From positions 1 to 64,000 of the forward strand of contig NZ_KI632509.1 in assembly GCF_000504245.1 (NCBI RefSeq): a stretch of 64,000 bases of DNA, given 5' to 3'. Source of the DNA: Haloechinothrix halophila YIM 93223. Its GTDB lineage: Bacteria; Actinomycetota; Actinomycetes; Mycobacteriales; Pseudonocardiaceae. Below the pieces are notes generated by a model. That model made no database searches, was not told the origin of the DNA, and worked only from the letters and a program-made list of their open reading frames with translations. The position numbers and the translations under genes were made by a program. Shown here in pieces: positions 1-9,069 of this stretch; the first letter of the stretch is position 1, and each line of letters opens with the position of its first letter.

Positions 1-507
1 CCCCCGCCGATGCAGCCCGGACGTCCCGAGCGGCGGACCCACGACTACGTCCGCCACGGCACCACCACGCTGTTCGCCGCGTTGGAGATCGCCACCGGCA
101 CGGTGACCGCGGCCTGCAAACCAAGGCACCGGCATCAGGAGTTCCTCGCCTTCCTCAAGCAGGTCGCCAAGGCCTATCCCGATCGTGAACTGCATCTGGT
201 GATGGACAACTACGCCACCCACAAGCGCGTCGAGGTCCGCGACTGGCTGGCGGCCAACCCACGGATCCACGTGCACTTCACCCCGACCTCCGGGTCGTGG
301 CTCAACCTGGTCGAGGTGTGGTTCGGCATCATCGAACGCCAAGCCATCCACCGCGGCAGCTTCCGCTCCGTGCGCGACCTCAACACCAAAATCCGCGCCT
401 TCATCACCGGCTGGAACGACCGCTGCCACCCCTTCATCTGGACCAAAACTCCAGACCAGATCCTGAAGAAAGCAAATCGTCAAACGACTTCAAACACGCG
501 ACACTAG
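1..507 (+). mobile_element. IS630-family transposase, C-terminal part (5' end outside window)
   Basis: The reading frame is open to the left edge, with an in-frame ATG at 10. The product is the second half of a DDE transposase of the IS630/Tc1 type. The second catalytic Asp lies in the motif VMDNYATHK and the final acidic residue in LNLVEVWFG, followed by the usual basic C-terminus. The first catalytic Asp would lie upstream, outside the window. The stop codon at 505-507 is only 3 bp from the stop codon of the convergent gntP gene, so the element ends right against gntP. Whether the copy is complete cannot be judged here. Confidence 0.85.
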
Positions 508-510
508 GAG

Positions 511-1902
511 CTAGGCGATGACGTAGAAGAAGCTCGCGATCGCGAAGCCCATCAGGCCGATGAGCGTCTCCAGCACGGTCCACGTCTTCAGCGTCGTCTT
601 GACGTCCATGCCGAAGAACCGCCCGACCAGCCAGAAGCCGGAGTCGTTGACGTGGCTGGCCATCACCGAGCCTGCCGACAGCGCGAGCACGATCGCGGCG
701 AGCTGCACCGCGTTGTACTCGCCCGCGGCCACCACCGGCTGCACCAGCCCGGCCGAGGTGATCAGCGCGACGGTCGCCGAACCCTGCGCGATCCGCAGCG
801 CGGTCGCGATGACAAAGCCGGCGACGATCACCGGCAGCCCGATGCCTTCGAGGCTGTCGGCGAGCGCATCACCAATACCGCTGGCCTGGAGCACGCCACC
901 GAACATGCCACCGGCACCGGTGACCAGGATGATCGCGCACACCGGGCCGAGTGCGGAGTCGAGCAGCTTTTCGATGACGTCGCTGCCCCTGCCGCGCCGC
1001 TTACCGAGGACGTAGATGGCGACAAACACGGTGATCAACAGCGCGATGGGGGTCGCGCCGAACGTGCGCGCGACCGAGTACCAGGTCGCCTCGCCGTCCA
1101 CCGCGCCAGCGGCCCGCAGCGTGTCGAGACCGGTGTTGAGGAAGATCAGCACCAGCGGGAGCAGCAGCAACCACACGACCGTGGCCGCGCGAGGCGGGTT
1201 GTCGTCGTGCTCAGCCTGCTCGCCACCGGCGAGGATGTCGCGGACCGGCAGCACCCAGCGCTTGCCCGCCCACAGGCCGAAGAGGTAGCTGGTGACGTAC
1301 CAGGTCGGGATGGCCACGACCAGACCGAGCAGCAGCACGAGGCCGACGTCGGCGCCAAGCAGCTCACCGGCGGCGACCGGTCCGGGATGCGGTGGCACGA
1401 AGATGTGCATCACCGAGAACGCGCCCGCGACGGGAAGGCCGTAGCGCAGCACGCCGCCACCGACGCGCCGGGCGACGGTGAACAGGATCGGCAGCATCAC
1501 GACGAGACCCGCGTCGAAGAAGATCGGAAAGCCGAAGATCAGCGAGGCGACACCAAGCGCCATCGGTGCGCGCTTCTCACCGAACTTGCCGATCAGCGCG
1601 TCCGTCAGCGCTTGCGCCCCGCCGCTGACCTCGACCATTCTGCCGAGCATCGCGCCGAGACCGACGAGTAGCGCGACGCTGCCCAGTGTCGCGCTGAAGC
1701 CCTCGCTGAGGGTGTCGATGATGTCGGCGGGCGGGATACCGGCGGCGAACGCGGTGAGCAGGCTGACCGTGACCAGCGCGAGGAACGCGTGCACGCGCAG
1801 ACCGATGATCAGCACCAGCAGTAGCGCGATCGCGCCCGCCGCGATGCCGAGCAGCGGCCCAGCGCCCAGTGTCTGTACCCAGTCGTCGGTGGTGTCCATC
1901 AT
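511..1902 (-). CDS. gntP: Gluconate permease, GntP family
   Basis: A 463-residue, very hydrophobic protein with the repeated transmembrane pattern of GntP/GntT gluconate:H+ symporters. Family-typical segments include GFPIFFDAGLVVMLPI and the HIFVPPHPGP stretch near residue 165. It should import gluconate across the inner membrane for phosphorylation by the adjacent kinase. Its ATG overlaps the TGA of gntK (ATGA), so the two are translationally coupled. The first two codons are both ATG. The C-terminus looks intact although an IS630 element ends 3 bp beyond its stop codon. Confidence 0.9.
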   Translation of the reverse strand: MMDTTDDWVQTLGAGPLLGIAAGAIALLLVLIIGLRVHAFLALVTVSLLTAFAAGIPPADIIDTLSEGFSATLGSVALLVGLGAMLGRMVEVSGGAQALTDALIGKFGEKRAPMALGVASLIFGFPIFFDAGLVVMLPILFTVARRVGGGVLRYGLPVAGAFSVMHIFVPPHPGPVAAGELLGADVGLVLLLGLVVAIPTWYVTSYLFGLWAGKRWVLPVRDILAGGEQAEHDDNPPRAATVVWLLLLPLVLIFLNTGLDTLRAAGAVDGEATWYSVARTFGATPIALLITVFVAIYVLGKRRGRGSDVIEKLLDSALGPVCAIILVTGAGGMFGGVLQASGIGDALADSLEGIGLPVIVAGFVIATALRIAQGSATVALITSAGLVQPVVAAGEYNAVQLAAIVLALSAGSVMASHVNDSGFWLVGRFFGMDVKTTLKTWTVLETLIGLMGFAIASFFYVIA

Positions 1903-2462
1903 GAAGCTCCGTTGCTTGTTGACTGACGCGGGTCGGACGGCGGCGACGGCAGGCCGAGCCGGGCGAGCGCGGTTGCCGCGACCGCCCGCGGCGCACCCGC
2001 GGGATCGATCGAGACACCGTCCTCATCCGGCGCGAGCGGCTGGAGATCAGCGAACTGGGAACCGAGCAGCGCGGTCGGCATGAAATGACCGGACCGCCTG
2101 CTGAGCCGGTCACGCACCACGTCTTCCGCCGTGTGCAGGAAAACGAACCGCACCCGCGCGTCCGCCTTCCGCAGCACGTCGCGGTAGGACCGCTTCAGCG
2201 CGGAACACGTGACGACCACGCTCACCCCTGCCGCGCTGCGTTCACTGATCCAGTCCCGGATCGCGCCCAGCCAGGGCCGACGGTCGGCGTCGGTCAGCGG
2301 CAGCCCGGCCGACATCTTGTCGATGTTGGCACGGGGATGGAAGTCGTCCGCCTCGGCGAGCGGCCAGCCCAGCGTGTCCGCGATGAGCTGGGCCGTCGTG
2401 CTCTTGCCGACCCCGGAGACCCCCATGACGACCACGCAGGTCGCCTGCGAGCGATCGGACAT
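1899..2462 (-). CDS. gntK: Gluconokinase
   Basis: A 187-residue P-loop kinase of the GntK family, which converts gluconate to 6-phosphogluconate for the pentose phosphate pathway. The Walker A motif GVSGVGKST lies near the N-terminus, followed by the family motif EADDFHP and the segment TCSALKRSYRD. The ATG at 2462 is preferred because the upstream in-frame extension is Arg-rich and lacks family character. It is first in a two-gene operon with gntP (4-bp overlap), divergent from a GntR-type regulator. Confidence 0.92.
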   Translation of the reverse strand: MSDRSQATCVVVMGVSGVGKSTTAQLIADTLGWPLAEADDFHPRANIDKMSAGLPLTDADRRPWLGAIRDWISERSAAGVSVVVTCSALKRSYRDVLRKADARVRFVFLHTAEDVVRDRLSRRSGHFMPTALLGSQFADLQPLAPDEDGVSIDPAGAPRAVAATALARLGLPSPPSDPRQSTSNGAS

Positions 2463-2520
2463 CCACACCCTTCCCACAGCCCGGGCAGTTCGACAGTCCA
2501 GCCTGCCCACTGCCGTCCAT

Positions 2521-2550
2521 TGATACTACCTTTGAGCGTGAAAGGTATCA
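2521..2550. promoter_or_regulatory. Palindromic operator between gntK and gntR
   Basis: TACCTTT at 2527-2533 and AAAGGTA at 2541-2547 form a perfect 7-bp inverted repeat with a 7-bp spacer. It is flanked by TGATAC on the left and ATCA on the right. It lies in the divergent gntK/gntR gap. The TGATAC-TACC core resembles, from memory, the site reported for corynebacterial GntR regulators of gluconate genes. Assignment to the adjacent regulator is inference. Confidence 0.6.
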
Positions 2551-2598
2551 CCTAATGTGTGACACGGGAAGAGCCGCGACTCGGGATAGGCTGCGGAG

Positions 2599-3309
2599 GT
2601 GACCCCCCGAGCAGAACGCATCGCAGGCCAGGGCGCACTTCACGACTCCGTACTCGACGCGATCGGCATCCGCATCACCAGTGGCGAGCTGAGCGCGGGC
2701 GACGTGCTGACGCTGGAAGCGATCCAGGACCGCTACGGCGTCTCCCGCACCGTGGCGCGTGAAACGATGCGGCTGCTCGAATCGCGCGGGCTGGTGACGT
2801 CGAAACGGCGGGTCGGCATCACGGTGCAGCCGATGTCCTCCTGGCAGGTGTACGACCCGAAGGTGATCTGGTGGCGGCTGTCCGGCCCGGACCGCGACGC
2901 GCAGTTGCGCTCGCTCACCGAGCTGCGGATCGCCGTCGAACCGCTGGCCGCCGCCGCTGCGGCGCGCGGGGCGTCCGCTGCCGAACGGGACCGCGCGGTC
3001 GAACTGGCAGCCGCGATGCGCGAGCGCGGCGACGCCGGTGAGCTGAAGGAGTTCCTCGACCTGGACACCGAGTTCCACGCGCTGCTGCTGCGCGCGGGCG
3101 GCAACGAAATGTTCGCCGCGCTGACCGAGGTCGTCGCCGTGGTGCTGCGAGGGCGGACGACGCTGGGGCTGATGCCGCACAAGCCGGTCGCCAAGGCGCT
3201 CGACCTGCACGAAGCCGTCGCGGCGGCAGTGGCGGAGGGACGCCGCGAGGACGCCGAGGACGCGATGCGAGAACTGCTGGCCGAGGTCCGCGACGCCATG
3301 ACGCGGTAG
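2599..3309 (+). CDS. gntR: GntR-family regulator, FadR subfamily (probable gluconate repressor)
   Basis: A 236-residue protein with an N-terminal winged helix (about residues 12-75; motif RYGVSRTVARETMRLLESRG) and a C-terminal FCD ligand-binding domain. The segment [18 protein letters not shown] carries the Asp/His metal or ligand residues typical of FCD domains. The GTG start at 2599 abuts a GGAGG, so the effective ribosome site is unusual and translation may be leaderless. Divergence from gntK-gntP and the palindrome at 2521-2550 suggest that it represses gluconate uptake in the absence of gluconate. Confidence 0.85.
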   Translation: MTPRAERIAGQGALHDSVLDAIGIRITSGELSAGDVLTLEAIQDRYGVSRTVARETMRLLESRGLVTSKRRVGITVQPMSSWQVYDPKVIWWRLSGPDRDAQLRSLTELRIAVEPLAAAAAARGASAAERDRAVELAAAMRERGDAGELKEFLDLDTEFHALLLRAGGNEMFAALTEVVAVVLRGRTTLGLMPHKPVAKALDLHEAVAAAVAEGRREDAEDAMRELLAEVRDAMTR

Positions 3310-3324
3310 GTCACGTCATGGCAG

Positions 3325-3350
3325 AACCGTACCGTTTTCGGTACGGTTTT
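3325..3350. terminator. Bidirectional terminator between gntR and the DUF1707 gene
   Basis: A perfect 10-bp stem, AACCGTACCG at 3325-3334 with CGGTACGGTT at 3339-3348, closes a TTTT loop. It is followed by further T residues and has A residues on the opposite side. It sits between two convergent genes. Confidence 0.85.
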
Positions 3351-3357
3351 GCCGCGC

Positions 3358-4005
3358 TCAGATCATGCGGTGCTTGTCCGGCGGCGGCGTGCGGGGCTTG
3401 CGCTCGACCGAGACACCGCCCCAGAACGCGAGGCCGTTCACCGTGACGACCGGCCCGTTCGGGTCCGGCGCGGTGGTCGCGTCGCCGCTGCTGTCGAAGC
3501 CACCCATCAGGCCGATGCCGGTGACCTCGACGCGGACGTCGTCGGGCACCACGATGTCGATGCCACCCATGATCGCCACCGCCGTGATCGTAACGTGCTG
3601 CTGCGCGAACGTCGCCTGCCGCAGGTCGATGTCGATCCCGCCCCAGAACGCGAAGCTGGTGTGTTGCGCGGGCACGCACCAGTTGCCCTTGCGCGCGACG
3701 CCCGACATCACCGCGATGGAGAACGTCGACCCCGGCGTGCCGCCGATCAGCGGATGTCCGACGGCGGACTGCGCCGCTGGCACCGGTGCCGCCTGCGAGG
3801 ACGACTCCGGCAGGTCGGCCGTCAGCGGCACGAGCTCGGCGTGCGTCTTGGCCGCGTAAACCGCGCTGAGCCGTTCCTCCAGCTCAGTCATGGTGATCCT
3901 GCCCTCGCCGAGCGCGCGATGCAGCACGCCGGCGACCCGTTCCCTATCGGCGTCCGACGCGCGCAGGGCGGGTGGTTGCGCCTCGTCTGGCTGGTCCTGA
4001 CTCAC
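3358..4005 (-). CDS. DUF1707 / LiaF-like cell-envelope protein
   Basis: About 215 residues. The N-terminal DUF1707 (SHOCT-like) module, DADRERVAGVLHRALGEGRI, is followed by an Ala/Pro linker. The C-terminal half is rich in repeated FWGGIDIDL, IMGGIDIVV and LMGGFD motifs, typical of LiaF/DUF2154 beta-rich domains. No signal peptide is visible. Such proteins are linked to envelope stress in Gram-positives, but no specific function can be assigned. GTG at 4005 places the start just before the domain; an in-frame ATG at 4026 would add seven residues. Confidence 0.75.
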   Translation of the reverse strand: MSQDQPDEAQPPALRASDADRERVAGVLHRALGEGRITMTELEERLSAVYAAKTHAELVPLTADLPESSSQAAPVPAAQSAVGHPLIGGTPGSTFSIAVMSGVARKGNWCVPAQHTSFAFWGGIDIDLRQATFAQQHVTITAVAIMGGIDIVVPDDVRVEVTGIGLMGGFDSSGDATTAPDPNGPVVTVNGLAFWGGVSVERKPRTPPPDKHRMI

Positions 4006-4105
4006 GGCCCCGAGCGTAGCGCGCATACCGGACACGCAGGGGAGGTTTCCGGCGGCGGTTCTCCGAGACCCGGCCCGCAATCGTCGTGCCTCCGGCGCGT
4101 CCCGC

Positions 4106-5308
4106 CTACGAGCGTTCCGAATCCTCGCGCTCGCCGTGCGGCAGGTTGTCCGGCGGCTCGAACCGCAGCCGCTTCGCGATCGGGACGTCGGTCGAGGAGT
4201 GCAGCACGATCGACAGCGCGATGGTGATGGCGACCAGCTCGAACACGAGCTGGCTGTTGGGGATGTCCGAACGCAACACCAGTAATCCGTAGACGACCGA
4301 CGCGAAACCCTTGGGCCCGAACCACGCCGCGACGAACTTCTCCGCCCACGGAAGCTGGGTGCGCAACAGCGACACATACATCGCGAGCGGCCGCACCACC
4401 ACGATGATCGCCACGGCGAGCACCCACTCCATCGCGGACAGGTGCGAGAGCAGGTTCGGCGTCAGCAACGCGCCGAACAACAACAGCGCGCCGAACTTCG
4501 TCACCTCGGACAGCAGCTCACCGAACGGCTCGAAGTGCTCCGCGGCGATGCGGTCGATCGTGGCCAGCGTCGCCCCCGCCGCGAACGCGGCGAGGTACTG
4601 GTTCGCCTCGGTCAGATGACACAGCCCGAAGACGGCGACCGCGATGGCGAACCCACCGAGCGGCTGCAGCCTCGGCTCAAGGGTGAGCACCTTCAGCCGC
4701 CACGCCAGCGCGACCAACGCAGGCACCGCGATGCCGATCGCGAACCCGCCGACCAGCTCGAGGCCGATGAGCGTCCAGTGCGTGTCGGTGTGCTCCGCGA
4801 TGGCGATGAAGACCAGCACGAACGGCAGCGCGAGGCCGTCGTTGAGCCCGGACTCGACGTTGAGCAGGCGCCGCACCCGCAGCGGGACGTCCTTCCTGCC
4901 GACGATGGCCGCCGCGAACACCGGGTCGGTCGGTGCCAGGATCGCACCGATCAGGAACGACGTCGTCCAGTCAAGGCCGAGCAAGAAGTGCGTCGGCAGC
5001 GTGATCAGCAGCATCGTCAGCGGCATCGCGACGCCGAGCGCGCGGCCGGACAGCCGCCACCCCTCCTTGAGCGCGGGCAGGTTGGCACGCTGACCGTCGG
5101 TGATCAGCACGGTGAACAGCGCGATGTCGGCGAGGATCGCGACGACCGGGTCCTGCGCGCTGATGTCGACGACGCCGAACCCGCCGTTGCCGAGCAGCGC
5201 GCCGCCGAGCAGGAACAGCAGCGACGTCGACAGCACGGTGCGTGCCGCGAGACCGGACAGCGACACACTCAGCAGGAGCATCAGCCCAAAGACGAAGACC
5301 AGTTCCAT
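4106..5308 (-). CDS. Cation:proton antiporter, CPA1/NhaP type
   Basis: A 400-residue protein with about 12 membrane segments. The ion-binding motif [11 protein letters not shown] and the APTDPV motif of Na+/H+ or K+/H+ antiporters of the CPA1 group are present. It exchanges monovalent cations for protons at the cytoplasmic membrane, with roles in pH or salt homeostasis. It ends in a short charged cytoplasmic tail (EREDSERS) and has no TrkA-C domain, so it is a minimal form. It is divergent from upp with an 86-bp gap. Confidence 0.85.
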   Translation of the reverse strand: MELVFVFGLMLLLSVSLSGLAARTVLSTSLLFLLGGALLGNGGFGVVDISAQDPVVAILADIALFTVLITDGQRANLPALKEGWRLSGRALGVAMPLTMLLITLPTHFLLGLDWTTSFLIGAILAPTDPVFAAAIVGRKDVPLRVRRLLNVESGLNDGLALPFVLVFIAIAEHTDTHWTLIGLELVGGFAIGIAVPALVALAWRLKVLTLEPRLQPLGGFAIAVAVFGLCHLTEANQYLAAFAAGATLATIDRIAAEHFEPFGELLSEVTKFGALLLFGALLTPNLLSHLSAMEWVLAVAIIVVVRPLAMYVSLLRTQLPWAEKFVAAWFGPKGFASVVYGLLVLRSDIPNSQLVFELVAITIALSIVLHSSTDVPIAKRLRFEPPDNLPHGEREDSERS

Positions 5309-5394
5309 TCGCGACTCCCCAGGGTTGTCCGGCCGACCGGCGTCAGCGTACGGTGCGGCCTCACTCCGGTGTCCGGGGCGATACTGTCACCCCC

Positions 5395-6018
5395 ATGGAC
5401 GTGCTGCTCGTCGACCACCCACTCACCAAGGCCCGACTGTCGATCATGCGGGACAGCCGCACCGACAACGCGGGCTTCCGGCACGCACTGCACGAGCTGA
5501 CGATGATGCTGGTGTACGAGGCGATGCGGGAAGCGCCGCTACGCATCGAGCAGATCAGTACACCGGTCGCGGAGACGGACGCGTATCGGCTCGCGGACCC
5601 GCCGCTGCTGGTGCCGGTGCTGCGCGCGGGGCTCGGCATGGCCGACCAGGCACATCGCATGGTGCCCGAGGCGCTGATGGGCTTCGTCGGGCTCGCCCGC
5701 GACGAGGAGACACTGCGGCCGACGCCGTACATGCAGTCGCTGCCGCCCGACCTGACCGGACGTCCGGTGTTCGTGCTCGACCCTATGCTGGCCACCGGTG
5801 GGTCGATGGAGTACACGATCCGACTGCTCGTCGAACGCGGCGCGACCGATGTCACGGCGGTATGCGCGCTCGCCGCGCCGGAAGGGCTAGACCGGCTCCG
5901 AGAGTCCGGGTTGCCGGTGCGCGTGGTGACCGCCGCCGTCGATGACGGCCTCAACGACGTCGGATTCATCCTGCCCGGTCTGGGTGACGCCGGGGATCGG
6001 CAGTACGGGGCCCGGTAA
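5395..6018 (+). CDS. upp: Uracil phosphoribosyltransferase
   Basis: A 207-residue protein matching UPRT throughout. It condenses uracil with PRPP to give UMP in pyrimidine salvage. The PRPP loop appears as [11 protein letters not shown], and the uracil-binding C-terminal region includes [19 protein letters not shown]. The ATG at 5395 gives the normal family length; the open frame upstream is not conserved-looking. It is transcribed alone, and the window's other pyrimidine salvage genes (cdd, deoA) are about 11 kb away. Confidence 0.95.
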   Translation: MDVLLVDHPLTKARLSIMRDSRTDNAGFRHALHELTMMLVYEAMREAPLRIEQISTPVAETDAYRLADPPLLVPVLRAGLGMADQAHRMVPEALMGFVGLARDEETLRPTPYMQSLPPDLTGRPVFVLDPMLATGGSMEYTIRLLVERGATDVTAVCALAAPEGLDRLRESGLPVRVVTAAVDDGLNDVGFILPGLGDAGDRQYGAR

Positions 6019-6060
6019 GCATGCTTGACTTTGACTTCACACTGACTGCAAAATGAATGC

Positions 6061-6339
6061 ATGGCTGTGTTGACAGTTCGAGATGTGCCAGACGACGTCA
6101 AGGACTCGCTGGCTCGAGACGCGCGGGAGCGTGGGCAATCGTTGCAGGCGTTCGTGCTGAGCGTGCTGGAGCGGGAGGCGTCATTCGGCCGCAACCGGGA
6201 GTTGCTGGCCGAGATCGATCGCGAGTTGGCCGACGACGGCGGCGCCAACGAGGACGCGCCCGACGCGGCTGACCTGATCGCCGAGGCACGCGAGCGGCGG
6301 ACGTCCATGCTGAGCGACGACGATTGCGACGAGATGTGA
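6061..6339 (+). CDS. Antitoxin, ribbon-helix-helix (FitA/VapB-like)
   Basis: A 92-residue protein. The N-terminal segment MAVLTVRDVPDDVKDSLARD is a ribbon-helix-helix DNA-binding fold, and the acidic C-terminal tail would wrap the toxin. The gene ends in ATGTGA, overlapping the GTG of the PIN toxin by 4 bp. Such antitoxins usually autorepress. A pair of TGCA palindromes (6047-6050 and 6058-6061), the second touching the start codon, is a possible operator. Confidence 0.85.
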   Translation: MAVLTVRDVPDDVKDSLARDARERGQSLQAFVLSVLEREASFGRNRELLAEIDRELADDGGANEDAPDAADLIAEARERRTSMLSDDDCDEM

Positions 6340-6731
6340 TCGTCGTCGACGCCTCGGTGCTGACGAACATGCTGACGTACACCGACCAGCGCGGCCGCAA
6401 GGCCCGAGCAGTCCTGAGCAGGGACACGCGCTGGGCGGCACCCGAACACTGGAAGGCAGAGGTCTTCTCCGCGATCCGCGGCCTCGCACTCGGCGGCAAG
6501 ATCACCACAGAGCGCGCGACCTGGGCACTTGACCGTCTGCCCCAGTTGGGCATGGACCACGTCTCGCTCGATGATCTACTGTCGCGAATGTGGCGGCTGC
6601 GCGAGAGTATTTCCGGCTATGACGCGGCCTACGTCGCACTGGCGGAGCAGCGCGGGCTGACGCTGACGACGTCCGATGCCCGACTAGCCCGTGCCGCGAC
6701 GGCACACTGCCGCGTCGAGCTGGTGGCGTGA
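6336..6731 (+). CDS. vapC: VapC-type PIN-domain ribonuclease toxin
   Basis: A 131-residue PIN domain. Acidic metal-binding residues are visible in VIVVDASVL (first Asp), HWKAEVFSAI (Glu), SGYDAAYVALAE (Asp) and TSDARLA (last Asp). VapC toxins cleave tRNA or rRNA and are silenced by the cognate antitoxin. GTG at 6336 is chosen because it gives a GTGA overlap with the antitoxin stop; a TTG at 6324 is also in frame. The gene converges on the P55 transporter gene with a 32-bp gap. Confidence 0.88.
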   Translation: MIVVDASVLTNMLTYTDQRGRKARAVLSRDTRWAAPEHWKAEVFSAIRGLALGGKITTERATWALDRLPQLGMDHVSLDDLLSRMWRLRESISGYDAAYVALAEQRGLTLTTSDARLARAATAHCRVELVA

Positions 6732-6763
6732 GCGGGCCCTGATAGAACCACTGCTACACCGGC

Positions 6764-8317
6764 TCAGCGTTGCTGCGTCGGGGCGGGCGAGGCGTCGTCG
6801 GGCCGGGACAGCGACGACGTCCGCGAGCCGATGAACGCCGCGAGCACCGCACCGGCGAGGCACACGAACGCCGTGATGAAGAAGATCTCGGTGTATTGCA
6901 CGAGCAGCGCCTCATTGACCTGACGGCGGAACTCCGCCTCAAGCCGGGCGGCCTCCTGTTCGGACAGCCCGATGGTGATCGGCAGCGGCACCTCGGCCAT
7001 CAGCGTGTTGAACCGGTGCAGCCCCCACGCCGACAGCGCCGCCACCCCGACCAGCATCCCGGTCATCCGCGCGACGACGACGGTGGCCGACGCGATGCCG
7101 TGCTGCGCGGCTGGCACCACCCGCAGCACCGCCGAGGAGATCGGCGCGATGACGACGCCAAGGCCGAGCCCGACGATCGCGAGGTCGGTGTCGAGTACCG
7201 GCAGCGAGACGACACCGAGGTCGTGCCGCGCGGCGAGCGGATCGGTAGGCCACGCCGACAGCAGCCAGAACCCGGCAGCGGCGACCAGCATCCCGCCGAC
7301 CGCGACCCAGCGCTCCCCGAACCGGCCAGCCAGCACCCCGCCGAGCACCGCACCGATCGGCAGTGCGATGAGGAACCGCAGCAACAGCTCGATCGCGCCC
7401 GCGTCGTCGCGGCCGAGCAGCGACTGCGCGAACAGGTCGACGTCGACCAGCGTCACCATCAGCCCCGCGCCCGCGGCCGCACTGACACCCAGCGCGGCGA
7501 AGAACGGCCGCAGCCACACGCCCGTGGTGTCGATCAGCGTGGTGCGGGCTCGCTTTTCCCAGACCAGGAACGCCACCAGCGCGACGGCCGCGCCCGCCAG
7601 CAACCACGGCCCGCTTTCCGGTAGCACCTGCTTGCCGGGTTCCGGGTTGTAGAGGCCGATCACGACCAGCCCGAGGGCGACCGCGAGCAGCAGCCCGCCC
7701 ACGACGTCCACCTTGCCGCGCCCATGCGCGCCCTTGCTCGGTAGCGCGATGTGCACCGCGACCATGGCCAGCACGGCGAGCGGCACGTTCACCCAGAACA
7801 CACCCCGCCAGCCCGCGACAGCGGCGAGCAGCACGCCGTAGAGCGGGCCGATCACACTGCCGAGTTCCTGCGCCGCGCCGACCCCGCCGAGCACACTGGC
7901 CCTGCGGCGTTGCGCGAACAGGTCGGCGGCGAGCGCCATGGTCACCGGCAGCAGCGCGCCGCTGGCCACGCCCTGCACCACTCTGCCAGCCACGAGCACG
8001 TCGACGTCGCTGGCCAGCGCGGTGATCGCGGACCCTGCCGCGAAGCCGAACAGACAGGTCTGCAGCAGCAGCTTGCGGCCGAACCGGTCGGAGGCCTGCC
8101 CGAGCAGCGGCATCGCCGCGACGTAGCCGAGTAGGTAGCCGGTGACGATCGGAGTGAGCCGTTCCAGCCGGTTGATCGGGATACTCAGATCCTCGATGAT
8201 CTGGCGGAACAGCGCGATGACGACGTAGGTGTCGAGCGCCCCGAGCAGGACGGCGAGCCCACCAGCCCCGATCGCGCTGAGCCGCGCGCCCCGAGACGGC
8301 GTCTCATCGAAGGTCAT
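6764..8317 (-). CDS. MFS exporter, P55 (Rv1410c)-like, partner of LprG
   Basis: A 517-residue DHA2-type major facilitator protein with about 14 membrane segments. Motif A appears as [10 protein letters not shown]. The family signature [23 protein letters not shown] is present in pieces. Its ATG overlaps the lprG stop codon by 4 bp. This gene pair matches the mycobacterial lprG-Rv1410c operon, in which lipoprotein and transporter together move triacylglycerol or glycolipids to the cell envelope and affect drug tolerance. Identity as P55 rests mainly on this pairing. Confidence 0.82.
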   Translation of the reverse strand: MTFDETPSRGARLSAIGAGGLAVLLGALDTYVVIALFRQIIEDLSIPINRLERLTPIVTGYLLGYVAAMPLLGQASDRFGRKLLLQTCLFGFAAGSAITALASDVDVLVAGRVVQGVASGALLPVTMALAADLFAQRRRASVLGGVGAAQELGSVIGPLYGVLLAAVAGWRGVFWVNVPLAVLAMVAVHIALPSKGAHGRGKVDVVGGLLLAVALGLVVIGLYNPEPGKQVLPESGPWLLAGAAVALVAFLVWEKRARTTLIDTTGVWLRPFFAALGVSAAAGAGLMVTLVDVDLFAQSLLGRDDAGAIELLLRFLIALPIGAVLGGVLAGRFGERWVAVGGMLVAAAGFWLLSAWPTDPLAARHDLGVVSLPVLDTDLAIVGLGLGVVIAPISSAVLRVVPAAQHGIASATVVVARMTGMLVGVAALSAWGLHRFNTLMAEVPLPITIGLSEQEAARLEAEFRRQVNEALLVQYTEIFFITAFVCLAGAVLAAFIGSRTSSLSRPDDASPAPTQQR

Positions 8318-9009
8318 TGCGGCGGTTCGACCGTGACTGGCTCGTTGACCTGCGACAGCGTGACGGTCACCGTGCCGCCCTCACCGCCGCCACCTGGGAA
8401 GACAGCCTCAGCCTTGACCGGCTGGTTGCCCTCGTCCTTGCTGACCCACAGCGTGACGTCGACATCGCTCGACGCGCCTGGCACGAGGCCCGCGATGTCG
8501 TCTTTGGTCGCGGTGCCGGTGATCTTGTAGGTAGCGGTGCCGTTGACGTCTTCCTCGGCGACAGTCGTGGCCTCGGCGAGGTTGCCGATCAATTTGGCGA
8601 TGCCTCGCTCGGGATCGAGCACGGCGGAGAAGTCGTAGACCATCGAAGCCTGCGCCGCAGGGATCTCGCGGTAGGTGCCACCGCCGGTGTCGAGGTAGAG
8701 GACGTCGTCGGCGAGCACGAAGTTCGCCTCGGCTGCCGAGCCGAACGCGGTGATCACCGCGATGCCCTTGGCCGCGACGCCGTTGCCTTCGGTAGTCAGG
8801 TCGCCGTCGATGTTCTCAACGGCCATGCCGGGCACCTCGCCGTTGACGTCAACGACGAAGTGGGTGCTGGTGATCTCCGCGGCCGTCTGCGCGGCGGTGT
8901 CGAGCAGGCCTGCCGCGCCGGGCAGGTCCGCTGCCTGACCGGACTCATCGGACGTACAGCCCGCGGTGACCAGGACGACTGCCAACAGGGCGGTCACGAA
9001 TCGAAGCAT
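8314..9009 (-). CDS. lprG: LppX/LprAFG-family lipoprotein (LprG-like)
   Basis: A 231-residue lipoprotein. The signal peptide ends in a lipobox VTAGC with the lipidated Cys at residue 18. The mature part has the LppX_LprAFG beta/alpha half-barrel pattern, including [10 protein letters not shown], the central ENIDGDLT and the C-terminal [20 protein letters not shown]. The family binds di- or triacylated lipids in a hydrophobic pocket on the outer face of the membrane. It is first in a two-gene operon, with translational coupling to the MFS exporter. Confidence 0.85.
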   Translation of the reverse strand: MLRFVTALLAVVLVTAGCTSDESGQAADLPGAAGLLDTAAQTAAEITSTHFVVDVNGEVPGMAVENIDGDLTTEGNGVAAKGIAVITAFGSAAEANFVLADDVLYLDTGGGTYREIPAAQASMVYDFSAVLDPERGIAKLIGNLAEATTVAEEDVNGTATYKITGTATKDDIAGLVPGASSDVDVTLWVSKDEGNQPVKAEAVFPGGGGEGGTVTVTLSQVNEPVTVEPPQ

Positions 9010-9069
9010 GCCCGCATCGTACGGGTCCTCGGTGCCGCGCGACGCTGGACGCCGCGCGGCACCGAGTAC

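Noticed and set aside
4005..4377. 5' extension of the DUF1707 gene to 4377
   Set aside because: The extra part overlaps the antiporter gene antiparallel in frame space and is Ser/Arg-rich without family character.
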